64,000 nucleotides of DNA, taken from assembly GCF_004011695.2 (NCBI RefSeq), contig NC_082424.1:620001-684000 (forward strand), written 5' to 3'. A program made the translations under genes and the position numbers. Each line of letters begins with the position of its first letter. Positions within the stretch are counted from its first letter, which is position 1. This DNA is from Ascochyta rabiei (Eukaryota; Ascomycota; Dothideomycetes; Pleosporales; Didymellaceae). This document shows, piece after piece, positions 1 to 12,903 of the stretch. Below the pieces are notes generated by a model. The model worked only from the letters and a program-made list of their open reading frames with translations. It was not told the DNA's origin and did no database searches.

Positions 1-3000
1 TAGGACCCCTTAAGGGTTATTATAAAATAACAAAAGTTCTCCCTACCTTAACCTACCCCTTACGTTCTGTGTATGCTGCTATAAAGGCCTCTTAGGCTGT
101 TGTATCCTGTAATGCGTCTAGAGGCTGCTTATACGTTAGCTTTATATATCCTTTCTATTTAACTAGAACCTGTAACTTATTCTGTCTACAGGCCTTCTTC
201 TTTTTTAGGATTACCTCTACCTCCTATTTAGCTAGGGTTAGATTGTCCTCCTCTAGGACAACTAGTAGACCTGGTCTACTTTCCTGTAGGCGCTGTGTTA
301 GTAGTAGGTTAGAAGCTGCATATTCTAGTAGGTCTACATGCACTGTCTTATAGAAGTTACCTAGTAAATCTAGGGTAATAGTTAAAGGGGTAGGAACTGT
401 AACTACTGTGTACTAGGCTTATAACTAATTAAGCTTCTAGCTTAGCCTATTAGTTTTTATGTTGTAGAGGGAAAACTACACTCTATCTTCTACGTAGTAC
501 TACTCTGCAGGCCTACAGCTATAGTCTGTTATGTCCTAGGTGTATTATTATACCTATACTATAGCTCCCTAGGTAAGCTCTATACCCTGCTAGAGGTAGT
601 CTAGGAAATAGACTGCCTGTCCCTGTAGTGTGTTCTAGCTAACAGTTAAGAGTACTGTTATCTGTAGGAGGTCTATATTATAGCTGTAGAGAAGTAGGTT
701 AGAACTAACCCTAGTAACTAAAGAATCGCAATTATTAAGAGCTAGTTAGCAGGCTAGAAGGTAGTTAGGCTAGTTATCCTATTTAAAGTTAACTATAACC
801 TATAGGACTGCCTACACCTCTTAGTTAGCCTGCTCTATCCCTCTGTCTGTCTAGAGGTAATAGGCTGTAGAGAGTAGCTAGTCTACCCCTATAAGGCTAC
901 ACAGCGTTGTCTAAAAATGTCCTAGCTAGTCTAAGCCGCAGTCTAAGATTATAGAGCTAGGAAAGCCTTAGAACTACTACTACGTGTTGTAGAAGATCTT
1001 AGCGTAATATTCTGTAGTTATAGAAGTTATCGCCTTAAGCTACATATACTTAGAGAGGCAATCTGTAATAACTAGGAGATAGCGCAGTGCGTTCTTATTA
1101 GCCTAAGAGAGGTTAACTATAAAGTCTATTAAAATCTAGGACTAAAAATAGTTAGTAATAGGCAATAGCTAGAGTAAGCCCTGCTGTTAGCGCTGTAACA
1201 CGTGTGTGCTGTAATAGTAGTAGTTACAGATATAATGCTAAACGTCCTGTAACATCCCCTCCTAGTAGAAGTTGCGTCTAACAATGTAGAATGTGGCGTT
1301 AGCACCTAGATAGCCTGTTAGGTTAGATTTATGTGCCCTCTAGATTATTGTAGTTGTAAGTAGCTCCTAACGCAGAACCTACGTAACCCTACACTACAGC
1401 AGCGTGCTGTAAGCACTAAGCGCATAATCTGCAATTTACTAAGTAGTCTTAGCCTCTAGAGGGAACTAGTAGGCCTTATTGCAGACAGTAGATAGGCGTG
1501 CTATGTGCCCTATGTCCTACTAGACACCTTTATCCTACAGCAATTACATATACGCGTTAATAAAAAGTAGAGGTGTACTAGAGCCTAGTGTACTAATTAC
1601 TAATACTAAAACTAGGGTTATTATTCTATAGACCTTCCCTAACCTCCTATTATAGTCCTGTTCCTAGCAGCTCAGCACATCTAGTTAGGCTGCTAGGCGT
1701 CCTAGGCAGAAGCGAAGGTAGAAACAGAACTTTAACAGCTCCTCTGCCTATTAGTACTGCCTCTTACTTAGCCTACGCGCTGTAGTAAAGTACTAGAGGT
1801 TCTTATAGTTAGTTAGGATAGTAAACAGCCTAGCAACAGACCCTAGTTTAGCTGCCTAGACCCCTAGGCACTTTATAACAGCAGTTAACTCCTTATTATA
1901 GATAGTGTAGTTCTATTATTCTGTTATAAGTATAGTAGAGTAATATACTACTAGGCAAAGCACCTTCCTATGCTATTAAGAAAGACAGCTGCCTAGCGCC
2001 TTACTAGAGTAGTCTACCTCTAATAGTGTTTCTTACTTAGGGTCTTACTAGGCTAGGACTAGTTCTGTTATAAATGCGTTCTTTAGCTAGTAGAACGCTG
2101 CGTCCTCCTCCTGCCCCTACCTAAACAGGATATCCTTCCCTATAAGTTAATTAAGTAGGGCTGCAATATTAGAGAAGGCTGGGATAAAGTCCTAGTAGAA
2201 GTTAGTAAACCCTAGGAAACTGCAAACCCCGCGTAAAGACTATAGAGCTTCCTAATTACAGATAGCCTTAACCTTCTTAGGATTAGAATAAATGTCCTTT
2301 CTAGCCTCTACAATATATCCTAGGTAGTGTACTTCCTTAGTTATAAATACGCACTTCTTAGGATCTAAATACAGCCCTACGTTGCGTAGGAGCGTAAGGA
2401 CTCTGCTAACCTTCCCTAAGTAGTCTGTTCTAGACCTGCTACTATAAATAAGGATATTGTCTAGGTATACAGTAGTATAGTTGCCTAATGTCTCCTAAAG
2501 CGCGCTGTTAATGTAGCGCTAGAAGGACACTAGTGCTCTAGCTAGGCTAAACAGACAGACTAGCTACTTAAAGAGCCTAAAACTAGTACAGAACGCAGTA
2601 AGGTGCTTATCTCCTTCTGCAACACAAATCTAGTAAAATGCTGAATAGACATTAACCTTAGAGAACTAGTAGGCACCCCCTAGTGTACGCAACGTCTCCT
2701 TAATAAGAGGAAGTAGGTACTAGTTAGCAATTATAATGCTATTAAGTGCGTAATAGTCCACGTATATACGCTACCCACTAGAGGACTTCTTAACTAGTAG
2801 GACTAGGGCCCCTACTAGGGAAGAAGAGGTGTAGATCTACCCCTTGTCTATAAGTGCTAACACTTGTTTCTGTAGCTTAAGTAGCTAGTCCCTTAGCATA
2901 TTGTACAGAGGGCCCTAGGGTAGAGGCTCCTCCTTCCTAGACTACTCGCGTTATAGTTATATATAGTAATCTATCTAGCCCCTATATAGGGGAAGGCTAG

Positions 3001-4984
3001 AGGCTTTACTCTTATTAAATAGGTCCTAAAACTGGACTAACTTAGGGGAAAGAGGGTCTACCTCCTCTACTGTCCCTTACGCTCCTAGGGATTAAACTAA
3101 GAGGATTTTAGTGATATTGTAGAGGCTTGTAGAGATAAACCAGTCCCTAGGTAAGCGCTTCTAGAGCCTATTAGCTAGGGTCTTATTAAACCTAGTTACT
3201 AACAGGAGAGCTATATAAACATTTACTGTATACTATAAGGACTTATAGACTATAAGGTTCCCTACCTGTTATATCCTTAGTGTGCCCTTTTCTGCGTCTA
3301 ACACTACGCCCTCTTGTTAGAGCTAGGGCTTCCCTAAAATAACATCCTAGCTTAGACCTAGCACTACGTAGGCTACAGCCTGCAAGCGCTACCTATCTAA
3401 GTTATACCTAAATAAGACTAAACAGAAGATTACAGACTTTCTACTAGTGCCTACTACTTACGCTAAGCATTGTAGCAGCACCTTAATAAAGTCTCCTCCT
3501 AAGCGCGTAGTGAAGTTATTGCTTACTACACTAAAGCATTTACACCCTAAGTCTACTAGCGCGTTAGCCTAAATTGCCCTATTAATAAACAATAGAATAT
3601 AGAATAGGGGCTTGTCTATAGAGTCTATAATAGCTCCCCTAGTAGCCTACAACGCCCCTACACTAGTAGTCTCCTCTACTAATATACTTCTACAGCGCTT
3701 CTAACTTAGACTTATATTAGGAGTAGCTAGTTTCCCCTATACAAACTAGCCTCTTTCTTACCTAAGATTATTACTACCTACACTGTAGTTACTACTGCGT
3801 TAGCGCAATCCTAGTAAATATATCCCCCTTTGCCGCAACAGGTATATAGGTTGGCCTCCTAGCGTTACTAAAATACCTTATTAGGAACCTACGTAGCCTA
3901 GTTAGAAGCAGACTACTTCTAACCCCTACGCTTAGCACTGCTGCTAGTGCGCACTGCAGACATAACTGTTATCTTAATATTACTATCCTTATTACGCTTA
4001 GGCGGCGCCTAGGTAGGGCTATAGTGTAGCTAGTTTTCTATAGCTATAGTTTTAACGTCTATAGTAATAGACTTATACTCTATAATAGCTACATTATAAT
4101 CTATATAAGTTACTCCTTAGTTTATTACTATATTGTAGATGTTTACGTTTAGGGCCTAGCAGAGCTTTAATAGGCACTGTTCTCTGTTCTAGTAAAGGCC
4201 GCCACTTTGCACTAGTAGCTGCTTACACTAGATAAAAAAGTCTAAGAACAACTTGCTAGGACCCTAACAGACGCTTTCTAGTTTTACCTAGGCCTGTTCC
4301 TAGCTATAGTTGTTGCTGTAGCAGAATTCTAGGTATGCTAGGAAGTCCTCTAGGCTCTACACACCTTAGGTACCCCTAATCTTATAAAATAGAGCTATAT
4401 CTTGTTGTACAGATATGTTAAGCTAGGACTATATAAAGGTAAACATGTCCTATAGCCTACTAATAAAGAACATGTCTACCTATAGCTTGTGTTCTATTAT
4501 AACCTACTACGCCTTAAACAAGGATTTATCTCTAGTAAAGGCCTTACCTATAGGGAGAGGTTTCCTATAGGCTGTAGACGCCTGCATAGGGGTATACAGG
4601 CCTAGGGTAGACACTAAAAACAGCGCTTTATAAGGCAGGTTAGGGGCTAGGGTAGATGTTAATAGGTACAGCGTTGCGCCTAAAGAGGATAATAGGACTG
4701 TAGACGTAGGTCTAGTACAGGCGTTAGCTGTTTATACTAGAGACTCTACAAACACGCGCATATTAGAGTTATTGCGCTTAAGTAAAGCTATACGCTTATT
4801 AGCAGCTAATAAGGCTTACTATAAGTTTGTTATAAACTGCAACATCTAGGCTATAAATTCCTAAAGGGTTAAGGGGACAGATTTGTCTAAGGGGTTATTC
4901 TAGGAGCTAGCTAACATAGTACAAGTGCTAGCTATTCTCCTAGAAGAAGAGATACAAATGTTAAGGACTAGCCTTAGGTTAGGA
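1..4984 (-). mobile_element. RIP-degraded Ty3/gypsy chromovirus internal region (gag-pol relic)
   Basis: Read on the minus strand, domain fragments follow Ty3/gypsy order: Gag zinc knuckle near 3,805-3,848, reverse transcriptase active site near 2,456-2,467, integrase near 1,111-1,133 (reads IDFIVNL), and a chromodomain-like stretch near 100-217 (reads LVK, stop, KGY). Frames are broken by many TAG/TAA codons and shifts. The RT box reads YLDN instead of the usual YLDD, and in the zinc knuckle the first Cys and the His read as Tyr; both are changes RIP produces. The element continues off the left edge, so its 3' LTR is not visible. The integrase/chromodomain order makes it a chromovirus. It cannot be autonomous. 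Confidence 0.8.
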
Positions 4985-6144
4985 TGTAATAAGGGTTAAT
5001 ATAGTATTGTATCTCTTAAGGAGGTAACACGTTACGTGTCCTTCTAATATGTCTATAGGGCACGTAACCATCCTGTCTTACTTAAGGCTTAGATAAGGTC
5101 TAAGCCTATAACAACAAGGCACTATAAGTAAGCAGATACAGTCCTTATATACGCTAAATTCCCTCTACCTAGTAGCTCTCTAGTAATAACCTAGCCTCTT
5201 ACTGCTCTCTTACCTGTTACAATCTACTATATAGGAAGATAATTTTTATTACAAATATCTAGGTATAGGTCTATTAACTGCTAGAAAGGTAACTAGTAAT
5301 CTTACCTAAGATTTACGTTATAAACAAATACTAGAGCCTAGACTATACTGCGTAAGGGTCTAGGCAAGGCACTAGGTATAGCAAGGCTAACAGCTTACTG
5401 TTACTGCTAGCATACAGACAAGATCCCCTACAAATAAGTAAATCCTAGGCCAGTTTGCGCAGGAACAGGGCTGCAGAAGCTGCTAGTAATCCTCTTGCAG
5501 ACGTTACTAGTTAGGGACTTACTGCTCTAGCCTACAAGGTAGACAGCGTCTAACCACTTACGCCTCTAGCAGCCTTAGCCCTAGAATTAAGGCACCTAAT
5601 TACTTAGGAGATTGCGGAGAGCAAACAGTAGGCACGCCTAAGGCAACCCTTAGCCTAGTGCTAGGCGCTGCACACGCTACGTAGGGAGTAAATAATACCT
5701 CTTATATATTACCTATTTAGTATATAATTATTACGCTCCCTATAGCCTTAGCTATATAGGTTTTAGAGCTAATAACTACTAAGGCGTTGTTTACAGTAAC
5801 GTCTAGCAGAAGTAATAGCTTACTAACTAGCAGCTAATAAAGGCATAAGGGAAGACTTAGCCTTAGCTAGTCTCTTACAAATAAGACTTATCTACCTAGC
5901 TGCGCAGTAACACTGCCCTAGTAGCTTACTAAGTAAACGTTAGGAGGATAGGATTACTAGCGTCTATTACGTGCTAAACAGCTTCCTATTCCTATAGACG
6001 CTAACTAATAGACCTCTACTAGCGCTGCATTTCTTCTGCTAAGTTTCTCCCTCTACAGGAGGTTTTTCTAGAGCTTAATAACGTTGCTGGAGACCTCTCT
6101 ACAGTTTAGGACAAACCTTTAAAGAGGAGGGGGCTATTATTACA
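4985..6144 (-). repeat. Candidate 5' LTR of the gypsy relic
   Basis: This 1,160-bp segment begins TGTAATAA and ends TTATTACA, an 8-bp inverted terminus of the TG...CA type. It lies where the 5' LTR of the minus-strand gypsy relic should be, about 1.1 kb before the Gag zinc knuckle. The partner LTR is outside the window, so direct-repeat proof is lacking, and a primer binding site is not recognisable after RIP. The length is high for a fungal LTR. A small hairpin near 5,680-5,743 (TAGGGAG...CTCCCTA) lies inside. This is an inference from position and termini. Confidence 0.4.
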
Positions 6145-6340
6145 AGTATTCTCCCCACGCTAGGAGATACCTTAGCCAGGTCCTAGGCTAAGCCTAGGGA
6201 CCTACCAGCTACACACGTATATAATATTCACAAACCTTAAGACTTACCTATTAAGGATTTGTCTTATCTCTTAATATTACCCTATTATTTGTCCTATCTT
6301 GCTCTGCTCCATTGCCTGCCTACAGTGCCCTCACATATTA
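6145..6340. other. AT-rich spacer without a recognised feature
   Basis: This 196-bp stretch lies between the candidate LTR and the inverted-repeat-bounded block. I see no ORF, RNA or repeat in it. Confidence 0.5.
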
Positions 6341-7387
6341 GGTTATCAGACTATAAGATTTAGAGGGCGGACCATAGTCTAAGCCGCATAGAGTAGCGCT
6401 AAGACTAAAGTAATATTAGCGCGCTTAGCGCTAGGATATATTTATAACATGTTCTTAAGACATTTTATATAAAATAATAATATAAAAATTTTTTATAACT
6501 ATAACTACTACTAATACTACTAGCATAGCTGCCTAGTAAGCTACTACCTAGCTTAATAGCAACATATGTCTTAAAGAATATCTTAGAAATATAATTCTAA
6601 TATATTATAGGTAAACTATAAGGATTATTATGCTTTCTACTACCTACTATATAGCTATCTAGCCCTTACCTTTAACACTATAGGCAGCCTATTTATCTAT
6701 ATTAGGGAGGTCTTCTGCTAAGAGGACCTAGAGGGCAGAAACCTTTGCAGCGTAAGAATAAACCTAGAACATGTTTTTAATATATTTTAACTTTATGCAG
6801 TAATAACTTAGTAGGTATAGTGTGCTACGTACTTATATTCTAGGCTAGTATAGCTACGCATAGCTAGCGCCCTCTTTACACAGCACTAGCTACCTACCTA
6901 CTACAGAGCGCTAGTAAGTGCTGCGTAAGTCTAAATACTGTAATATATTTTTAATATATTCTAAGTTTATTATAGTTTAGTACTATGCTATTATAACTAC
7001 CTAATGCAACATTAAGGCCTAGATGCACTAGCAGCAGCTAGCCCTTACCTAAGCCTAAGGCCTACAGCCCCCTCCCTAGCTAGTAATCCTTTAGCTAGAC
7101 AGTAGTATAAGTGTAACGTCTTCTAAACATATTTCTAGCTTATTTTAGTATATCTACTAAATATCTTCTAGCTTAATATTGTCTATATAGCTGCTGCTGT
7201 AGGTGCACTTAGCAGAGCTAACCCCTACCCTAACTGCAACTAGACAGAACACCTAAGTTAGTTTTTCTGTAACGTGCTTTTAATAGGTTTCTAACGTATT
7301 TTAGCCTATATCTTCTTTACTAAGGGCAGTTTAGCCTGTAAGAACTGCAATCTGTAGGTAGGCCTACTAGCTGCAGAGGAAGAGGAT

Positions 7388-7456
7388 AACAACAATAACA
7401 ACAACAATAACAATAATAACAATAATAACAATAATAACAATAATAATAATAATAAC

Positions 7457-7492
<36 letters not shown>

Positions 7493-7493
7493 T
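7388..7493. repeat. AAC/AAT trinucleotide microsatellite
   Basis: About 106 bp of AAC, AAT and mixed units. The AAT share rises to the right until it is pure AAT. CpA-to-TpA changes of AACAAC would not by themselves yield AAT, so ordinary slippage with interruptions explains it. Confidence 0.9.
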
Positions 7494-10400
7494 AGGAGGA
7501 GGATAGGGGAGATAATAAGGAGAACCTGATATCTATTAGGTCCTCTGTCCTCTCCTCTGTCCCCTCTAACCTTACTAGACCTTAAACACGTTTGTAACGT
7601 GTTCCTAGCTTATTTTCTATACTATAGTTATATATAATTACAAAATTAAGTATAGTTACTTAAGATTTCTTTCTAAGTATTTAAGAAATATAGGAAGCCT
7701 AATATGTGTATTACATCTTAAAGAATTACTTAGAAACATACTGCTCTTTAAATAAGTATTCTAATATTTGTTAGTAAGTAAATATATTATAAATATGTTC
7801 TGTATAAACTTACCTCTAAGATAGGACTTCTTATAGTTTTAATATAGGTAGAGAATACTATTTTCTTTTAACATCCTAGCACATTCTTTGTAGTTTAGCT
7901 GTTCCTTCTCTCTACCTAATTTTATATTACTAGATTAGTAGAGCAGGTACTTAAATATAAGCTTTCCTTTTAGCATATTTCTCTTTAAACGTGTTTAAGG
8001 AATCTTTAGTGCTAGTTGAACTATAGTAGGGCTATCCTCTACTAAAAGACTGTCTGCAGAAGCTATAGGTAGGCTGAACTGTTATGTAGGTATATCTAGA
8101 ACAGGTTTAGGTTAAACCTGTTTATTATTATCTGCAACAGGTCCTAGGGGCAAGGTAGGTTAAGGAGAACATGTTTTAGACACGTTCTTAGTCTATTCTA
8201 GGTTAGGAGTAGAATAAGCTTTTAGAACACTGTAGTGCTGCTTTATTATGTTATAAAAGAAGTTAAGAGCTTTATGCTCTTAATAAACAGTAGACTAGCT
8301 AGTCTGTTAGGCTGCAGGCTTATAGTCTAAATAATACTTCTTAAGATAGGTAATAAGCCTACCTTAATTACTAAATTTCTACTAAATATATTAGTAATAT
8401 AGTATAAATATGTTATTAAAGTATACTCTATAAAGTTAGTCCTTATACATAACAGCCTAACAGAATAACTCTCCTTAGTAGATAATAAGTTCTCCCTGCT
8501 TATTACGCTTGCTAAACCCTGCTAACCTAAAAGGCAATATTAACAGAGTAGCATACTCCTAGTATAAAGGCTAAACATATTAGAAATATATTTATAGTAT
8601 ATTTATATAAGCTTATATAAAATAAGAGAGTCTTAATACCTATATAGTAGAAGAGCAAAGGGTAGTGTTTAACAGTTAGTAGTAGAAGGGAAGGTAGTTT
8701 ATTAAGACATACTAATTCTTTACTTCTACTAGCATTAAATTTTTTTTACTAAACTAAGCCTACTTAAGGAGTAGGGAAATATAGCTAGAACGTGTTTTAA
8801 ACACATTCTTATAGCTAAAGTTCTTTCTTAAGTTACTACACAGCTAGCTCTCTTCTTTAAATATTAAGCTTCTGCTCTTTTAGATAAAGAGTGTCCTCTC
8901 TTTGCTTAATATCCTACTCCTAAACTTCTTTTTTAAATTAAGCTCTCTCCTACTTCTGTTTAAACTCTTATATCTTATTCTATAGTTAAGATGCTAATTA
9001 AGTATTACTAAATTAAGGTATTTAAAACGTGTTTTTAACGCGTTTTGTGCAATATACCTAACTTAAGTCTCTAGTCAAGTAAGAGATTCTCTTAGTGTAC
9101 TTTTAATTTGTAGACGTCCTAAATTTTTTCTTCTTTTCCTTTATTTAATATAGCTAGAGAAATTAGCTTATAAAAGAGCTAGTATATCTTTATCCTTACT
9201 CTTATAAGTTAGATTAAGTACTTCCTACTCTGCTACTCTCTCTTAGCATCCTAAAACATGTTTAGAACACGCTTCCTACCTATTATATAGACAGCACTTA
9301 CTCTTCTTATAACCTATATTATTATAGAAACGTTAACTTAGGCTTAGTATACCTTAATTATTATGTCTATTTCTATATTAATTTCAGTTTATCTACTCCT
9401 AAACATCTTAAAAGTCTATTTATATAGCACTGCTCTAAACATGCTAGTAACACGTTTAAGGCCTATTCGCATATCTTACCTTTTAACTCTAGCTAGAAGC
9501 TGTAGCTGTTAGCCAGTCTAATAACCCTTTAACCTAGCCTGCTTAGCTGCATTTAAATGTAATTCTAGCCTATCCTAAATTTGTTTTAGGATAAAGCTAT
9601 ATGCTTAAACAAGACTAGTAACTATAACCTAATTTTTCTTATATTTAACCTAGTTAAACACAGTAGATAAAGATTTAGCAGCTAATAGAAATTAATTAGA
9701 TATATTTAAACATCTAGAAAGAGTTTTATTATTAGTACTTACACTAAAGAGGATTACACAGCTTATAGTACTTAGCAGCTATTTTAACATTAAGTAGAGA
9801 CTTTAAGCGTCCCTATAATAAGTTCTTAACATGTTCTGTCTGTAGACATACTTAATCTACACTTTATAGAAAGTAGATATTACAGAATTATACACAACTT
9901 ATAAGTTGCTACTACTATAGTTAATTAGAAGGATGAATTAAAGAGAGATATCTTCTAAATTCTAAAACGTGTTAGAGGCGTGTTTAAGCAACGTTAGAGC
10001 AACTTACTAGCTATCTACTTACTATCTATATTAATAGTAGTTCTATAAAACCTATTTGTATGAAGATAGTACTACTAAATAGATATACTAGCTCTTTTAG
10101 CAATCTTTATAAAGAATAGCTTAAACTAACTCTTATACATCTAGCTTTGTTATAAGTTAGTAATAATTTAGCTAAGAGTAATAACTAGAACTAGGTTAGA
10201 ACGTGCTATTAAGGTGTTATAAATTAATTATACTTTTTCTATAGTTAGGCAAAAAGATAGTAAAGAGAACCTCTAACTATTCTCCTGTAAGTCTCTTAAA
10301 TAACATGTCTATTTAAAACGTCTGCTACTTAATAAAGATTTTTACCTATTTATTATAAAAGTAGATAATACTTATTCTAGCTGTAGAGGTTATAATGTGT

Positions 10401-11766
10401 TAAATGTACGCCTAGTATACGTAAACATCTTTAAAATAAGTTAAAGGCACGTTAACTTACTGTTATAGGTTCCTAATGTTTAAGTCTCTACTTAAATAGA
10501 ACACCCTTAATATTTCTACTATATAGAAACTAAGTAAGCTTCTTCTTATTAATAAGACGTATAACATAATCTTTGTTAATAAAGGCAGTACTTAGATCCT
10601 TAATTAAACAGAATCTGTAGCTACTAAGATATATAACTAGCTAAGGTAAATTTAAGAAGTCTGCTAAACACGTTAGTAACATGTTATAGGTTACTTCTTA
10701 GTATATACATCTTAAAGTCTAAGAGGTTAGTATTAGATAAAGAATATTTATAATATCTAGTATATAATTTAGTTCTATAATAAATAGAGGAGGAGAAGCA
10801 TGTAAATATGTTCTAAAGATAATAAGAACAAAGTATAGAGTATATTCTAGATTATCTAGAATAATTACATAAAATGTAACTAGACAGTCACACTAATAAA
10901 CAATCTGGCCCTGTTCTTAAGGGTAGTTAACACCTGTTATACTTAGAACGTGCTTAGAACTTATTTTCTGCTACTTACTACAGGTTTAGAGATTGCCTGT
11001 TATAGGCTTAATAACGTTACACTGCTCTCTACTATTCTCTTTATTCTCTAGTGTAGAGAGACTGTTCTAGAAGAGATCTACTAGATAGCTTACATCTACC
11101 TCCTTTTAAACCTATTAGATAAGATGTTTTTTATCTATATTTAGTTAATATAATCTGCAAGTAATAAAGTACTTATATCTGCTAATACCCTAAAATATAT
11201 TAAGAACATGTTTAACTACATTATATTATATCTAAACAGCTTACTTACCTACTCTTATTAGTGCCTAACCTATAGCTTGTATATGTTCTTTTTTAGTATA
11301 CAACACCCTTTATTAAACCTGCAGTTAATACTAATATATAGCCTAGAGAAGATATTAGTATAATATACTTAAAATATATATAGAACATATTTATACGCCT
11401 ATGCCTGCTTTTATCTAGTTATTAAAACTCTCTTAGGGACACTACTCTAAATCTTATACAGATTATTATATATCTCCTCTATAACTTTACTATATAAATA
11501 CGCTTTTAATCTGTTCTAAAGATATTTATAGTACTTAATGCTAGTACACTTATACTTCTATCTATAAGCATAGCTATTAAGAAATAGACAGAATATTAGT
11601 TATTTATATAATTTTACAGCCTTAGAGTACTAGAACTTATTTAAATATGTTAGAAACGTAGTAGAAACGTGTTCTAGTAACATACCTAAGTTACTTATGC
11701 TAGTATAGCTTCTTATATCTATAGTAATCTATATATAGTTTTAGCTAGCTAAATAATATATATATA

Positions 11767-12200
11767 ACGTACTCCACGGGCGAGTCGGACACACAGGCGA
11801 GTCGGACACTTAAATTCACACCAAAAATCACAATTCTTACACCTTAATATCTTTACAACCACACAATAAAATTGTCTAGAAATTTAAAATCTATGCTGCA
11901 TCTATATAAAAATAAAGAGTCTAGAAGCACTAAGCTCTATTATAGATACACATAGAGGTATTTAAAAGTACGCTAAAATAATCCCCGTATTTTATATCTT
12001 ACTTACTAACTTCTACATTAATAGGAGGAAAGCTAAGCGCTTCTATAGTCTTTATATTTATATACATGCAGCGTAGTATATTAATTTTTAAATAATTTTA
12101 TTGTGTAGTTGTGGAGATATTAAGGTTTAAGAATTGTGATTTTTGGTGTGAATTTAAGTGTCCGACTCGCCTGTGTGTCCGACTCGCCCGTGGAGTACGT
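11767..12200. mobile_element. 434-bp foldback MITE of the Fot1/pogo type
   Basis: The element runs from ACGTACTCCACGGG to the matching reverse complement and is flanked by TA on both sides (11,765-11,766 and 12,201-12,202), as for Tc1/mariner-pogo insertions. The first about 110 bp are a near-perfect inverted repeat. The similarity continues with more mismatches to about 190 bp per arm, so most of the element is one long imperfect palindrome. Each end carries the box GGCGAGTCGGACAC twice, 17 bp apart. It has no coding capacity. It shares terminal ACGTACYCCACGGG with the two larger elements at 13,499 and 15,577 but has its own box sequence, so it would need a transposase different from theirs. 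Confidence 0.85.
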
Positions 12201-12903
12201 TACCTATCTTAAAGACCTTTTAGATATAGAGGCAGCGCTATACTATACTTAAGCCTAACAGCATTAAGAGTAGTACCCTACAAACTTTTAGGCATAAATT
12301 AGATCTTTGTCTATAATATATTAGAAATATATATAAAACATATTTACGTCTACTATACCTATTTTCTCCCTTTACTGCTCTAAATAACACCTAGCTAAGC
12401 AGTAAGATCTATTTTAACTACTTCTAGAGTATTACAAAGACTAAAGCTGCTCTCTTCTCTTTTATTACTATTATACTTGCTGTTACTTAAGGTAGGATTA
12501 AATATGTAAAAAAGGTCTGCTATACTATAAAAACATGTTCTTAATAGAACTAAAATATATTTAATTAAGTTATTGTGCAACTCTTAGTAAAAACTTGTTA
12601 CTATACCTAATATAGCTGTACTAGACTATACTATCTTTTAGAGATCCCTGCTAAAGCATGGTCGCCTGCCTATCTAGGTTTAGTCATGGTCTGCCCTCTA
12701 AATCTCATGGTCCGATGACCTGCTTCCTGAACCTGCCGCAACCGCGGGCCCATGACATCATCTCCCAAACCATCACCACAGCACGTGAAAAGCAGTAGCA
12801 TTTCTCAACACCAGAACCAGAACCAGAATTGAAACCAACCTCAGTATCAGTGCCCCCACCAACACCTCAAGAATCCCCTCGCTCGCACCTGACCAAAAAG
12901 AAA

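Larger units (their letters stand above)
6341..12720. mobile_element. 6.4-kb AT-rich block bounded by imperfect inverted repeats; candidate unclassified DNA element
   Basis: The first about 42 bp (6,341-6,382) match the reverse complement of the last about 42 bp (12,679-12,720). Both ends start GGTYATCRGACYATRAGATT and continue through TTAGAGGGC; most mismatches are C/T or G/A, as RIP would cause. No convincing target-site duplication is visible. The interior lacks any ORF over about 60 codons and holds more than 15 copies of a short motif resembling AACRTGTT, often as two half-sites about 10-12 bp apart. A trinucleotide tract and a nested foldback MITE are also present. It could be a RIP-erased transposon or a composite of several relics. 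The superfamily is not determined. Confidence 0.45.

Noticed and set aside
5680..5743. Hairpin with TAGGGAG/CTCCCTA arms as a MITE or RNA gene
   Set aside because: The arms are short and mismatched, there is no target duplication, and it lies within the candidate LTR.
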